NCBI GenBank assembly: GCA_003864495.1
Contig: ML133426.1
Coordinates: forward strand, 1,426,001 to 1,490,000
Source: Nemopilema nomurai
Taxonomy: Eukaryota; Cnidaria; Scyphozoa; Rhizostomeae; Rhizostomatidae
Reading direction: 5' to 3'
Length of the DNA stretch: 64,000 nucleotides
Part shown: positions 1 through 11,500 of the stretch, one piece after another
Layout of the letters: each line of letters opens with the position of its first letter
Position numbering within the stretch: the first letter of the stretch is position 1
Translations under genes and position numbers: made by a program
The notes under the pieces: model-generated
Database searches by the model: none
Told to the model about the DNA's origin: nothing
What the model saw: the letters and a program-made list of their open reading frames with translations, nothing else

Positions 1-2334
1 GTGACACTTCCTCATTTTGGCTGGCTTCTCGTCACTTTTGCAACTAGAGCTGTCAAGAATCCTGAGATCTCCGCCAACCCTTTCAGCACAGTAGATCATT
101 CTTACTTGAATGCCATACCCACAGTCACGTGAACACTGCATAAAACAAAGCGCTTGAATTTTAAGGTGAATTTCATTGGTTAAGGGGATTAAAAATCAAA
201 TTGAAGACGAAACATTTTTGTACCTGTCACAAAACTCGATCCAAGAAGGTAAAGTTGTGTGTAAGGGGTGGAGCTCACCTTAGACCACTGGGTAGCGTAC
301 CACATCGGTTGACAAGGCCCGGATACGAGGCAGTCCTCGATTGCATTTGGCTTAAACGTGTCGTCACAAAAACCATCAGGGTAGACTCGTCTCTTTGAGT
401 TCTGGCAGGTCACTTGTCTGTTACGCATGCCTTTTCCGCAATGGGCAGAACACTGAAATTGACAAAATATTCCATGACTGCACCGTGACACAAATTGGCA
501 CTTTAAGGAACTAAAGTATCCATGTGGATTATCTGTCACTCATTGTCACGTCTCAATCTACCGTAAGCTAACACAGCTTAGAATCATTTGATCTTTCTTC
601 CAGTCTAGCTCTAATGTTTTCCTAAATAAACAATAAAGTCAATCGACAATAAGGCATCGGTTCATACAGTTGCCCTATTGCTAATCCAAGAAACACAGCC
701 TTGAAAGGAGACCTCACCTCGCTCCATGATCCAGAAACCCACGTGAGGTTGCAGGAGCCCAAGTCGCACGCTTGTTGAGTAACCGGCCTGATCGTCAAGT
801 CGCAGTTTCCATCCGCAAGCGCGTTGGAAACGTAGTTTGATACCCCCTGACACTTAACCTCACGTGTCTTGAGTCCTGGTCCACACGTTTTGGAGCACTA
901 GAAAGCAACTCACGATTTTAAATGCCAAAAGTAACTGACTAGATAATAGGATTTTATGACAAATATACTAAGAAAGCAGAGCCCAAAATGAAGAATTATG
1001 TCGATGATGTAGTACTGAGTAGATTATTTCGAAAGATCTCTAGAACACTCTCCTCATTGGTTCGTTGACGTAAAAAGTGAGAAAACCAGTTTCTCCTGTA
1101 AAATGACTGATAGTATATTACAAATATGACAACATAAAATACTAAAAAGGGGAGTTTGCGGCACCAAAACTGCATCGTATTTGGTTCCATGTTCGCCTTT
1201 TAAATAAGCAATTACATCTGAGCCTTAAAATGAGCCCCTTCTATGTACATTCAATTTCAGCTTCACCCTTCTATGCACCCTCTATGTACTATGTAGGCCC
1301 GCTATCCACATTCTAATTAAAAGAAGATGCCGGTCAATATCTCAAGTACCTCGGACCATTCTTGTGCTTTCCACTGCGGACAGACTTTCTTGATTGAGCA
1401 CTTTTCGGTTTTAACTGGCGGGCTGCCTTCGCAGAAGGAATTTGTTAGCATCTCAGTCCGCCCATTCACTGCTTCGCGGACACAATGAACGCGTCGTACC
1501 TTCTCGCCGACTCCACATGAGGTGGAACAGGAGCTCCATTCACCTACAAACCATCTACGAAAGTGATTGGTCAAAAGCTTTGATTTCACAAACCAAATAT
1601 GGCAAAATAAGGCATACTATGGGTTTTTTCTCACAGAGAGAGCAAATCTGGCCTTAGCTGCTTGAAACGACATCACAGGGACCCAAAGAACAAAACGTAG
1701 TCAAGAAAGTTGGCAGGGACTTACTTGGCAGGGCATGGCTGCACATTACACTCCTCCTCACTGGCTGGTCGATCATCGCCGTTGCACAATAAATCAGAAA
1801 CGGTTCGGTCGCCTTTTGAAGCTGCACACACCACCTTTACGTGTCTCTTTCCTGTAAATGAAAAAGTGCAATTTGTAAGTACCAAGGAACCAGTTTCCCA
1901 GGTAGCGACAAAAAGGTCTCTTTGGCTGCTCAAAAGACCCTTTCACGAAGGGTTGGATCTAGATTGAGCGCAGAGATAAGCAGATAAGCAGAGATAAGAA
2001 GTATGTGAATAATCGAATAACTGCAAATCTTCAAATAAAATAAACGAGGAAAGCCTTTAAATGCTGCTTTTTGACTGCTTTGTTCAATGGACAACATTCA
2101 CCAAAATTTCCTATAAGCACAGCAACATATGAATTAAAGCTCACTTTACGAAGGAGAGTTTCGTTCTAATAAATAAAGGCTTCGATTGGCGCACGTACCT
2201 CCTGCACAAGACGCACTGCATACACCCCGCTCCTTGACAACCCATCTGTAGGTCGTAGCTTGAATGTCGTTGCCGAGTTCGTTTGGCACGTAGTACTCAT
2301 AACGGAATTGCACTGGTGCTCTCAAGGCCAGAGT
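1..2334 (-). other. ADAMTS-like exons 9-14: tandem TSP1 repeats
   Basis: Five TSP1 repeats follow the spacer, opening at CSASCAGG, CSTSCGVG, CSKTCGPG, CSAHCGKG and CSRDCGYG. Exons 12 (718-897, 60 codons), 13 (279-452, 58 codons) and 14 (1-135, cut by the edge) each start exactly at the first Cys of a repeat. Exons 11, 12 and 13 end on W-S-E or W-S-K, so all these introns are phase 0 at the same place in the repeat. This is the signature of module duplication. The last two repeats have H or D where the O-fucosylated Ser/Thr would be. Confidence 0.8.
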
Positions 2335-5300
2335 CTGTAGACAGAAGTTCCCATTCAGTACCAATATTCCTTCAATATTAGCTACGCCCTCGACAATACG
2401 CTGAACAATGTCTTAGAGAATACGTTTAGAGCTACACCCGAAACGCTTCGTTCAACTTTGTGTGTGTTCGACGTGTGTTTTTTACTCTTCGGCGTGAGTT
2501 TGTTTTATGTTTATGCACATGGAATCAATTCAGCAGTACAATCAAGTATTAGCAAGATGGTGCACCTATCTAGTTGAGCAAAAACTAGAGAAAAGGAATA
2601 TCACATTCTTCAGGTATCATTTGATTAGAAAAGAGCATATTATTAGGTGATTATGTAACACCTTAAATGTCTAATGAAGCTTTCTTAGCACATCAGCTGA
2701 ACATGACCAAATCCTTACTTTCAAAAAGGAATAAAAAGTGCAAAAATGGCACATACTTCTATAGTCAGGGGGGTGTCAATTGGACCATCGATTTTCAGAG
2801 AATGCTCTTTGGCTGACCGCTTGTACACTGCATAATGGCCGTTCAATTTGTAAGATCCTGGTCTGTTGATTGTCCAATCGCCATTGAGAACATACTCGTT
2901 TTTGTGATTTTTCAAGGCTAGGGACAACAAAGAGAGGGATACGTCAGATTTGGTAGTACTTTCAAACTGGTTCAAACCTATTGAGAGTTTCACCACAGCT
3001 TAACCGGGCTCCGTTCACAAAGGAATCTTCCGACTTTCCAGCCTCAACCTATCAATACCTTCATTAAGGGTTAAATCCTATTGTGAACTTATCCGTTTTA
3101 ATTCCTTAATGGGTTTAACCTGGTCTGGCTTCATGGTTTCAACCTATCACTGCTTGAGCTCGGTCTAAACCAGACAATCCTTCTACCTTCTTTGACCCTA
3201 CAATTGGCTCAACCTCACACCAAACATTCATTCCTTCTAACCCTGTTCAAATCTATTAACGGATTTGATCAGGCTTCAATCTGCTTCAATCTTCAATTAG
3301 CTTGCCTCTTGACATTAATGATTTCAACACACTATAAAAGAATTAATCTGCACCTATAAGAATTTGTAGTACAATGATGTAGAGAAAAAGACTAGACTGT
3401 TTGTCTAGTGTCTGTTCGGTACAGCATTGGCATGGAGGCCCTAGAAATTGCTGTTTCTCTATGCCTAAATTTAGTCGTCATGATTTGATAGCATAAGCTC
3501 CCACAGGCCGATCCAGCTAGCCTGTGTCACGTGATGTTTTACTCACCAATGTAGTTGCTAAGACGGCCTTCCTCTTTGATCAAGATCGAAGTCGTTCCAG
3601 CAGGGATTTGCAGCATTTCAATGTAGTCGGCTAAAATGCAGAACGTCGAATTTAGTTGCGTTGTTTAATTTTGACTGTAAATGTGTAAGAGCTGCACCTA
3701 AACCGTTGTTTCGAATGCAAAAAGAGGGAACTTGTTACCCTAGCCTCATACCCTTTTTGCATATGAATAAGCTAAGAATTAAGACAACAACTATTGAGCA
3801 TTAAGAGTATTCTTCAATGATCATATACAAAGCTCACAATCCCTTCATCATTACAACGGTGAAAGGAGCTATATCATGGCTCAAGTCACATGATTGGAAA
3901 GTTCAGCGTTCAGGTACTCTTGTAGCCATAGACGAAGAAGCAAGGATCACGGAGATGCATGCTCCCAAACTTTCAAGACAAAATTCTCCTTCCCCACTCA
4001 TAGATGGGGCCTACTTTTGCTTACAATCGTCCCTCCCTTCTTCAGACCTATCTATGCATCATTCACTTTTTTAACAAAAACATGTTTTTTTAACAAGTTT
4101 TAGCCAAGAGATAGGTCAGCCTCTCATTTGATTGTTTTGTCTTTTGAGCTTCCATTTATCAGAATATAAGCGCCGGTGGGCAAATTAAGTTCCCTTGCAA
4201 ATTACCTAGAAGTGGTAAGGGCTCATAGTATGGCCAACTGTTTGGTCGAAAGCCTTTAAACACAGATGGTCATTTTTCAGGTAATCTTTTGAAACGACGC
4301 TTTGAATAATGGCAATTGTTGCTTGCCAATCCAACCCTTGCCCGCTACTGAAGGTGAACACTGAGTGAATTCTTGATGATCGTTCTTGCGATCAATCAAT
4401 GGATAGCATTTCATGTGCAGCTTACCCTCGACTTCATTCAATTCAAACACTCCTTTTACAAGTCGGCATTTTGTGTTGCTGCCGCTGCACTCCCTGCATT
4501 TGTCAAACTTCGCGTTAGAATTCAATACCAAGTCACAACCAACTTCCTAAAATAAAGAAATCATTGCATTTTATAATTTCGTACATCCTACATCAATTGA
4601 TTAAGAATAAAAACAAATTTTATAGTCTCGGCTATAATACAGAGTAAGTCTATTTAATGTGGAATTACGCATAATGTATTGCACTGGAATCTTCTATTCA
4701 AACGTCGTTGTGTGGAAACGTGAGAATCAGATTAAAGTGTACCACAAAAATTTCTGGAGTGTCTGGCTGGCTAAAGAAAAACAACACAGTGCTTTCCAAA
4801 TCGGCAAGATGCGGTAGGATCAAGCATGTTACCGAAAATGGCATCTAGAGACCCAGGTTAGAGTGAATAAAAGCGAACCAGAAGTCTGGAGAAACAGGCC
4901 AAGCATCTCTGAAGGAAAAAGAGTCAGAAGAAGAGTCGGAAGAAGAGTCGAAGGAAGAGTCGATGGAAGAGTCGAAGGAAGAGTCGAAGAGGAAGAGGTA
5001 CCTTGCACTTTCCGTCGACACAAACATCCAGCGATCCATCTCTACATGGCGTACCATCAGTTACTTTGTCTGAAAACTTCACGAAAAACCTTTCCCCTTT
5101 TGGCATGCATGTCAATTCACACGGAAAAGCATCTGAAAAATGAATTTTGTAAATTAAGAAACCCGTGCCGCAAAACCATAACGTTGGAGTGGCTTGGTTT
5201 ATAATTATTATTAGGTAAAATCTTAAAAAATCAATCAAATAAATTATCAATATTTCTCTCACTTATACGAAAATCAGATCTGTTACAAATGGGTACAGTA

Positions 5301-8300
5301 ACTGAAAAGCAATAACTTCCATTCACGAACCTCTTTTAACAGGAACCCATATAAATTGTTTCCCTTTGTAAGGTTTGCTGTTGTAGGCTGCGCATTGGAC
5401 CGATCGAAAGTCCTTGTCCTCCGCAGGGCATTCCTACAAAATGGAGGCAAGGTGCACATGATTGGAATCGAACATGACTGAAAGGCTTGAACGTTAGTAT
5501 TAACAGCTGCTCATCACAATTCCTTGTCAGTCTGCCTTAATTACCGTTGTTTTGATTCTTACTACAAAATTATATAAGAAATGACTATTTCGAGGATACT
5601 TGTCAAGTGTTTGTTTGTAGGAGGGGAGCAAGGGGAAAGGTATTTTATGGACCAACTCTGTGGGCAAACTGGTCACATTTGACACGATAAGAGCCATTTT
5701 AGCATAAGCAAAGAAAACATGGACAGGAATTAGGGGAAGAATTACTGCAATGCTCGGCAAATTTAGCACTATTGCCCAACGTTCACGCTAACATTTCTAA
5801 GCTGTTGGTCATTGTGATATGTAGCACCATGTACGCTCTTCTTTGCACAAACTGATGCAAATTTATAAAAATTCTAATTGGCAACTCATTATATATAGTG
5901 GTGAGTAATTAGAGCTTCGCCTTGTTTAGAAACCTCGATAAGAAAACGCAATTGAGTTAAAGCTCTTCAATTAACCTCTAAGACGCAAAAGGTAAAGAAA
6001 GTAGCTTCCTGTTCATGACCATAAATATTTGAACAGAATTCCTCGGCTTGCTGTCTTGTTAGGAACAACCAACAACAACAACAATGGCTAGTTACAAACC
6101 TGAAGGCTGCAGAGTCGATTTTGTCTGTTTAGTCCAGAGCAGCCGGCTCCAACTCCGCCAGTACTGGACGATTGAACAAACATTTGAGTTAATGACGCAA
6201 AAATGAAAGGGATTTCAAAAACTACGGAATAGCAGCTAGAGTAATCGGGGACATGAAAGAATTTTGATAAACAGTTTGTTTGCGGGTAACGTTTCACCAC
6301 TAGTTCTTCTACAACATACTCTTCAAAAACATGAGAACACTGGAGTCAACAGAAATGGAATTAACTATACAATGCTAACTGTAAATGACAAACAAAAAAT
6401 AAGATAGTACCAAAGTGAAGAGGCACTTCAAACATTACGCTCCTGGGATTGATAGCAAATCATACAAGGAGTTCAAAAAGCAATTAAACCGTTTTAATCA
6501 ACGTGTCGCTAGAAGATCAAAACAGGCCATAGCTGGAATTCTTAGAAAAGAAGGATAAAAGAGAGTCAAGGAAGCGCCTGACCTGTTAATGCAATTCCTC
6601 GATTGAAATGAGATCCCGCCACCGCACGTACGAGAGCATTTGCTCCAGTCACTCCAACTGGTCCATCTGTCGCCCTAACGCAAACATAATGTTCTTTGCA
6701 ATACGAGCATAGGAAATCGAATGAACTAAAACCATCTCTCCAAGGAAAATATAGATAATGGTGACCACTATGAAATAGAACATTTACTCTGCTCTTCGGA
6801 CCATTCTTGGGAGCATTAACTCTTCTCTTGGGACTAATAACTCTTTATTCTGGGGTCTTTCATGAGATTTCACAACACGGAACGGTATTCTACTCTCTAA
6901 CCTTGGTATGAAACGTAAATCAATCGTGAGTGAATTTTCACTACTTGTCTATGAGACGATAATTTCTACGAGAAACTCTTGTTTCTTGATTTTAGTCTTT
7001 ACCGAGAATGGCATCAATCCAGAAGAACCGAGAAAATTTGAGTATTGGCCAAATATCAGGAACGAACTCAATAATGTTGAACATCAACAAATTATTCGAT
7101 GTTTTCTGCGTCCCCTAAAGCAAATCATGAACAATATCATAGCGCCAAGGTGAAGCCGCAATCAGTGGAAAGGTTTTTTAAAATTTTAACTTAGAAACTG
7201 GCTCTCCGGCAGTGCTATTTTGTTTCCCTGCACTTAAAGCTTATACATTTCATCCCACGACGCAAGACCTTGCACAGAGAAAAAAATTGGTTCCCAAGAA
7301 TAACCCCTTGCAGCACGAAGAACGGGGTTGGCATATATGAAACAAAGAATAAATGGCGAAGAAAAGGTAATAGAAAAATTGCGTGTGAGAAAAGAGGCCT
7401 GTTGGCTGACCTTCTGCATTCAGAAAATTTTGCATTCAATGAAAGTGCTGGCTGATTTTGGGAACCACCTTGTCGAAATCACATTCAAAAACTGATGTTA
7501 TTAGTGGTCCAATAGAAATCGTCAGTTTGTGGTCCCATCAAGAGAGCCAGCGAAGTAACTACGAAATGCTAACAGGATTATAAGTAGATCAACCGACAAA
7601 TGGCGAGCAGTAAATCAACAAAACTAGCAATATTAAGTGTCTTTTCCCACGGTTGACAAAAGAACAACAGAATTCGATTGCTAATGCGACTGCATCCTCG
7701 ATATTCAATTGCATCACAAAGAGGGTCGAGCGGACACCCGAGCGGAAAAACTGACAGTGTGGGTTTGTTCTCACGGTCAAAAGGCCGTTTGCAAATAACT
7801 CTAGGGTGCAGAAAAGGTTTAGCATCAAAATCGAACAGAGGCAATGGGCCCTCAAATCTTCGGAACCACATGGACTGGGCTGTCGTAAACTTTGATCCAG
7901 TCATTTACTTGCCATCTCATATATATTAAAACGAATGTTTCGCCAGTTGATGAAAATATAGAATCAATACATTCACGTGTCCTATGCTCCCTTATACGTT
8001 TTCTGACTCAGCGCAGGCGCAGTTGCTTCGTTAGCTATCTCCTTGTGTGTTCTTGATGTAGATAACTATCAGCCAGGGATTAATTTGCCTTGCGTAATAG
8101 CAAAGTTATTGACACTTTTCATGTACTTTTTGACAGCTGATGTAAGCATTCAGCAACTTCAATCTTGCGGCATTCAATCATATTTCAAACTTTAAGAACT
8201 GAACTATAACTATAATGAACTGAAGTGGTAAGGATAAACGATTTGACAGAAAGAAAATGAAATGGAGCCAGATCAAATGTCCTTAAAGAGTCGCCTGGAA

Positions 8301-8522
8301 TTTCAACGAGGGCTATTCATCAACAGTTCTCAATAGACACGGAAATGAATCTAGGTTTACCTGAGAAAGGTGTGATTTGCAACTAGTTATATTCCCTGAG
8401 AAAGGGCGAGGTTTGACATTGGCACATACCTTAGCAGCAACAGCCACAAGTGCAAGGAGTATGACCAAATGCAGGCCACTGCAGTGCCACGAGATGGATA
8501 TCACTAAAGAAGAACGAGACAT
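1..8522 (-). CDS. ADAMTS-like / papilin-type secreted matrix protein, 3' end outside window
   Basis: Fourteen exons join without a frame break into 602 residues before the left edge: 8430-8522, 6583-6674, 6100-6163, 5331-5433, 5002-5132, 4426-4546, 3547-3630, 2757-2917, 2199-2334, 1725-1851, 1350-1554, 718-897, 279-452 and 1-135. The order is signal peptide, TSP1 repeat, ADAMTS-type cysteine-rich module, spacer, then a run of TSP1 repeats. That is the layout of ADAMTSL proteins and papilin, which lack the metalloprotease and act in extracellular matrix assembly. The start is the ATG at 8522: it opens a hydrophobic leader whose exon ends in an AAG|GTATGT donor at phase 0, and the next exon opens directly with a WSDWSKCSRTCGGG repeat, leaving no room for a catalytic domain. 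PLAC, Ig or Kunitz domains could lie beyond the edge, so ADAMTSL versus papilin is undecided. No HExxH motif was seen upstream. Confidence 0.85.
2199..4546 (-). other. ADAMTS-like exons 6-9: spacer domain
   Basis: Exons 4426-4546, 3547-3630, 2757-2917 and 2199-2334 encode roughly residues 162-329. Exon 6 begins VGCDLVLNSNAKFDKC, the usual junction between cysteine-rich and spacer regions. Exon 7 has YIEMLQIPAGTTSI and exon 8 EYVLNGDWTI, both matching the beta-sandwich spacer pattern. Exon 9 ends the spacer and opens the next TSP1-like repeat at CSASCAGG. ADAMTS spacers mediate matrix and substrate binding; that role here is inferred from the family. Confidence 0.8.
2996..3310. repeat. Degenerate CAACCTATCA/CCTTC-rich tract
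   Basis: Purine-poor intronic stretch with recurring words such as TCAACCTATCA, GGTTTAACCTGG, CCTTCTA and CTTCAATCT at irregular 25-45 bp spacing. It looks like an old, heavily mutated satellite. No reading frame and no recognised family. Confidence 0.4.
4918..4996 (+). repeat. GAAGAGTCG-type short tandem repeat next to a splice donor
   Basis: Degenerate tandem repeat of GAAGAGTCG-like units, almost pure purine apart from the TC step. On the transcribed strand it reads as a C/U-rich tract starting directly after the donor of ADAMTS-like exon 5. It also keeps several frames open by chance, giving artificial Arg/Glu- or Ser-rich reading frames that are not genes. Confidence 0.85.
5002..5433 (-). 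other. ADAMTS-like exons 4-5: cysteine-rich module
   Basis: Exons 5331-5433 and 5002-5132 encode residues 84-161. They contain the family hallmarks DFRSVQCAAYN and DGTPCRDGSLDVCVDGKC, which occur in the cysteine-rich region of ADAMTS and ADAMTSL proteins. The exon-5 donor is AAG|GTACCT and is followed at once by the pyrimidine-rich tandem repeat listed separately. Confidence 0.85.
6100..8522 (-). other. ADAMTS-like exons 1-3: signal peptide and first TSP1 repeat
   Basis: Exon 1 (8430-8522) encodes 31 residues with the hydrophobic core LVILLALVAVAA, a classic signal peptide. Exons 2 (6583-6674) and 3 (6100-6163) encode residues 32-83, the first TSP1 repeat. It carries a WxxWxxW run (candidate C-mannosylation sites) and CSRTCGG, which fits the O-fucose consensus C-x-x-S/T-C-x-x-G. 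The introns are phase 0, 2 and 0. Intron 1 is about 1.75 kb and holds no recognisable exon. Confidence 0.8.
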
Positions 8523-11500
8523 ACGGAGCTCAGAACTAGGCTAAACAGTCTAAGGGAATAAGAAAATGGTCATTCAAAATCGAAGGTTTGGTTACTAAAA
8601 TCGCCATAACTCTCTTTTTTATGTTGGGTTGAATTGCCATACTGGTTAGGCCAATAGGCAGCGTCCTGTCTATATGGTAACAAGGAAAGACTGTTTGACT
8701 ACCCAGCCACCCAGACTGCACTATGCGTTGATTGGGCGCGTGAAGTGAGGGTTTCATCTTCCTCAAAATTATGCCTCGATCGAGAGTGAGCATGTTCTTA
8801 CCAAACCTCAATAGAACCTGTTACAATGCACTGCTCAAAGCCAACATTCTTCATAAATTAAAAAATGCTTGCAAAACAGCAAGATCAACATTTTTATGAG
8901 ACAATGGTCTAAAAATCGGGTATTCCACTATCTTTTGGCCACCAGCAGCTGTAATATGTTCCATAGGCTTTAATCGCCTTAAACTATCGACTTTGCAATA
9001 TTGGATCTAGCATTCAACGCACTAAGAAAGGAATTTATTAGTTCACAGTAAATATTTGAAATTAATTTCATGTTTAGCAAAGGAATACCAAACACCTCCA
9101 TGACAGTTCTTTATAACACAAAGAGATGCTCAAACATGTCTTAGAATGCTGCAATATCACAAGGTACAGAAGTTGGGGATTTTCAAAAAATGTGATCCGC
9201 TTAATTCTCGACAGCCTTTCACCATCACGTGACAATGTGAAAATTTTTTTGACATAAAAGGTTGTCTCTCAAACAGGAAAGCAATATACACCCTACGTCA
9301 AAGTCTGGTCTCTGAATACGTACGTATTTGCCCTAGAAATGGAATTAATTTTGAATCAAAGAATCAATGCTCTGATAATTTCCTACAGCAATTCATTGAT
9401 CATCTTTCTGCAGACAGAATACTCTTGCCACTCTAGTCATTAATGTAAAAATTTATAAAGCGAAAATTGAGATATTGATCTTATCAGTGCCATGTGGAAT
9501 CTGTTGAATTTTGGAGACAAAAAAGCGCGGTTTGAAACAAACTGTGTCGATTCCATAGTGTCCACGCGCCAAAAGCCCAATTTTAGTGAGTTTGTCCTTG
9601 ATCTCTGACCGTATTTAGGTGAACACGGTAATGCCGGCTTTCAACGAAGTGTCGTGGTTACTCAATACTAAAAACCGCACATTTCTAAGGGGGCGGATCA
9701 CAGCAAGGGTGTGGCCAGCCAAAATTTCCTTATCTTCGTTAATAGATGACAAATGGGAAACATCTCGATCACGCTCTAAGGATATGATTTATTTTCCACC
9801 GACTGAGTCAGTCCTGAACATAAGCAATATAAATATTAGAACATAACTGATCTAAAATGAAAGCTGCGTCGAGTTTATAATGAGAATCAGAACTCTAAAT
9901 GTGGGTATCACCCGATTTCGGCAGTCAGAACAAGGGTTAAAACATCATATACTAATATCTATCATTAAATTCAAGTTCACCTGGGGCAGAATCTGTGGCC
10001 TAAATGACAATCATTCAACTGGACTTTTATTGCTAAAAGCTATTTCTAATTGACTTGAAGGGATTTATTACTTTTTCTGTAACTATTGATGCTGATATTT
10101 GGTGGTGGTATCGTTTAAGATAAAAAGATCTATAGCTGAAGAGATACTTTCGCAAAGAAATGCAATTATGCTAAGCGAGTCCTCATGGCGAATGGAGGTG
10201 GCCGGAGGTCACGTGACTCGAAGAATAGCAATGTACGGAATATGTTGGCAATACAAATAATAGAAAAGCATTATCAGACGGATTAGAAACATATTTGCCC
10301 CCACGAAGAAGCTCGCATAGGGTTGACTTTGTAAAGCGGAGAAATTTGATAAACTCAAATAATTTCACCCCAGGGTTGTTGAATTCCATGAATATTTTTC
10401 CAATAACTGCATCTAATTTATAGCAATTCCAACCAAAAACCGACTAATAAACTGGCAAAATGACTGCAGTTACGCTAGAGACAACACTCGAATGCTGCAA
10501 AGCTTTAGCAAGAATACCGTAAATGTAAATGCAGAAACGTCACAGAAGCAGATAACGAAAGGGAGACAAGGTCATTAAAAAACAATGGCCGAGCAAACGA
10601 TACTGGAAACGAGGAATTTGCAAACATACTACGACTATGGAGAAATGAAAACCCAGGAAACAGAGTCATCGATACTCCTTCTACGCCCAGAAAATGGAAT
10701 TTGGTAGCAAATCTAGCCGAAGGCAATTCTAGCCGCGATCTGTTGCAAGACGTCTCTAATAACCACGAAAGGGGAATAATTCAACTCAAATAAAAGGAGC
10801 ATGCAAGACAAATACTGTTTTACCTTAATACAAGAGAGTGATGATAAAAAAGAACGGACTTCTACTTCACAATTAATTATGATCAATTATGAAGAAGTTC
10901 AAAATTACTGCATATGACAAGTCTATTTTTCTTAAAAAATCAACTTACTGGTGGCTGGGGTAGATGATCCACTTTGCTATGACGAGCTGGCGTTCGTGGG
11001 ACAGCAAATGACCGAAGGAACAGGCAAGGAGGTCGTTTCTGCGAATCACACACAGGTTATTCACTATGTGTTCGAAACAATAAATTACAATAAGGCAAAT
11101 TCTAATGAAAGCCACAAAGTTAAGAATTTCACCTGAAGTCAAATTCCTAAGAATAAAGCTGGAACACATATGAGATCACGTTTTACCGCAAATACAACCA
11201 GAATCCGTACACAACATTGTTTATTGTTGAGATTAACGGAAATGATCAAAGGAAACTGCATCGCACCCATATCAGAAATTTGGGGCATTATTACATGGTA
11301 TTGAGCCTGAAAGACGATATTGTATTTAACGATCTCTCCTTTCCCGGAGTAAAACTTGATTGATTTCTATTTGTATCGTACAACGCTGTTAAAGGAGTCG
11401 TTTTTAGCTCGAGTGGTTAAGTAACGGAACAATGCTACAGAAAATGACTGAAAGGGTATTTTTGTTATTGAAGTCCTGCTTTCAATGAATAAGCATTAAA

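Noticed and set aside
4829..5262. Overlapping Ser-, Leu/Arg- or Arg/Glu-rich open frames on both strands
   Set aside because: All arise from the GAAGAGTCG tandem repeat, which lacks stops in most frames. Only 5002-5132 (minus) is coding, as ADAMTS-like exon 5.
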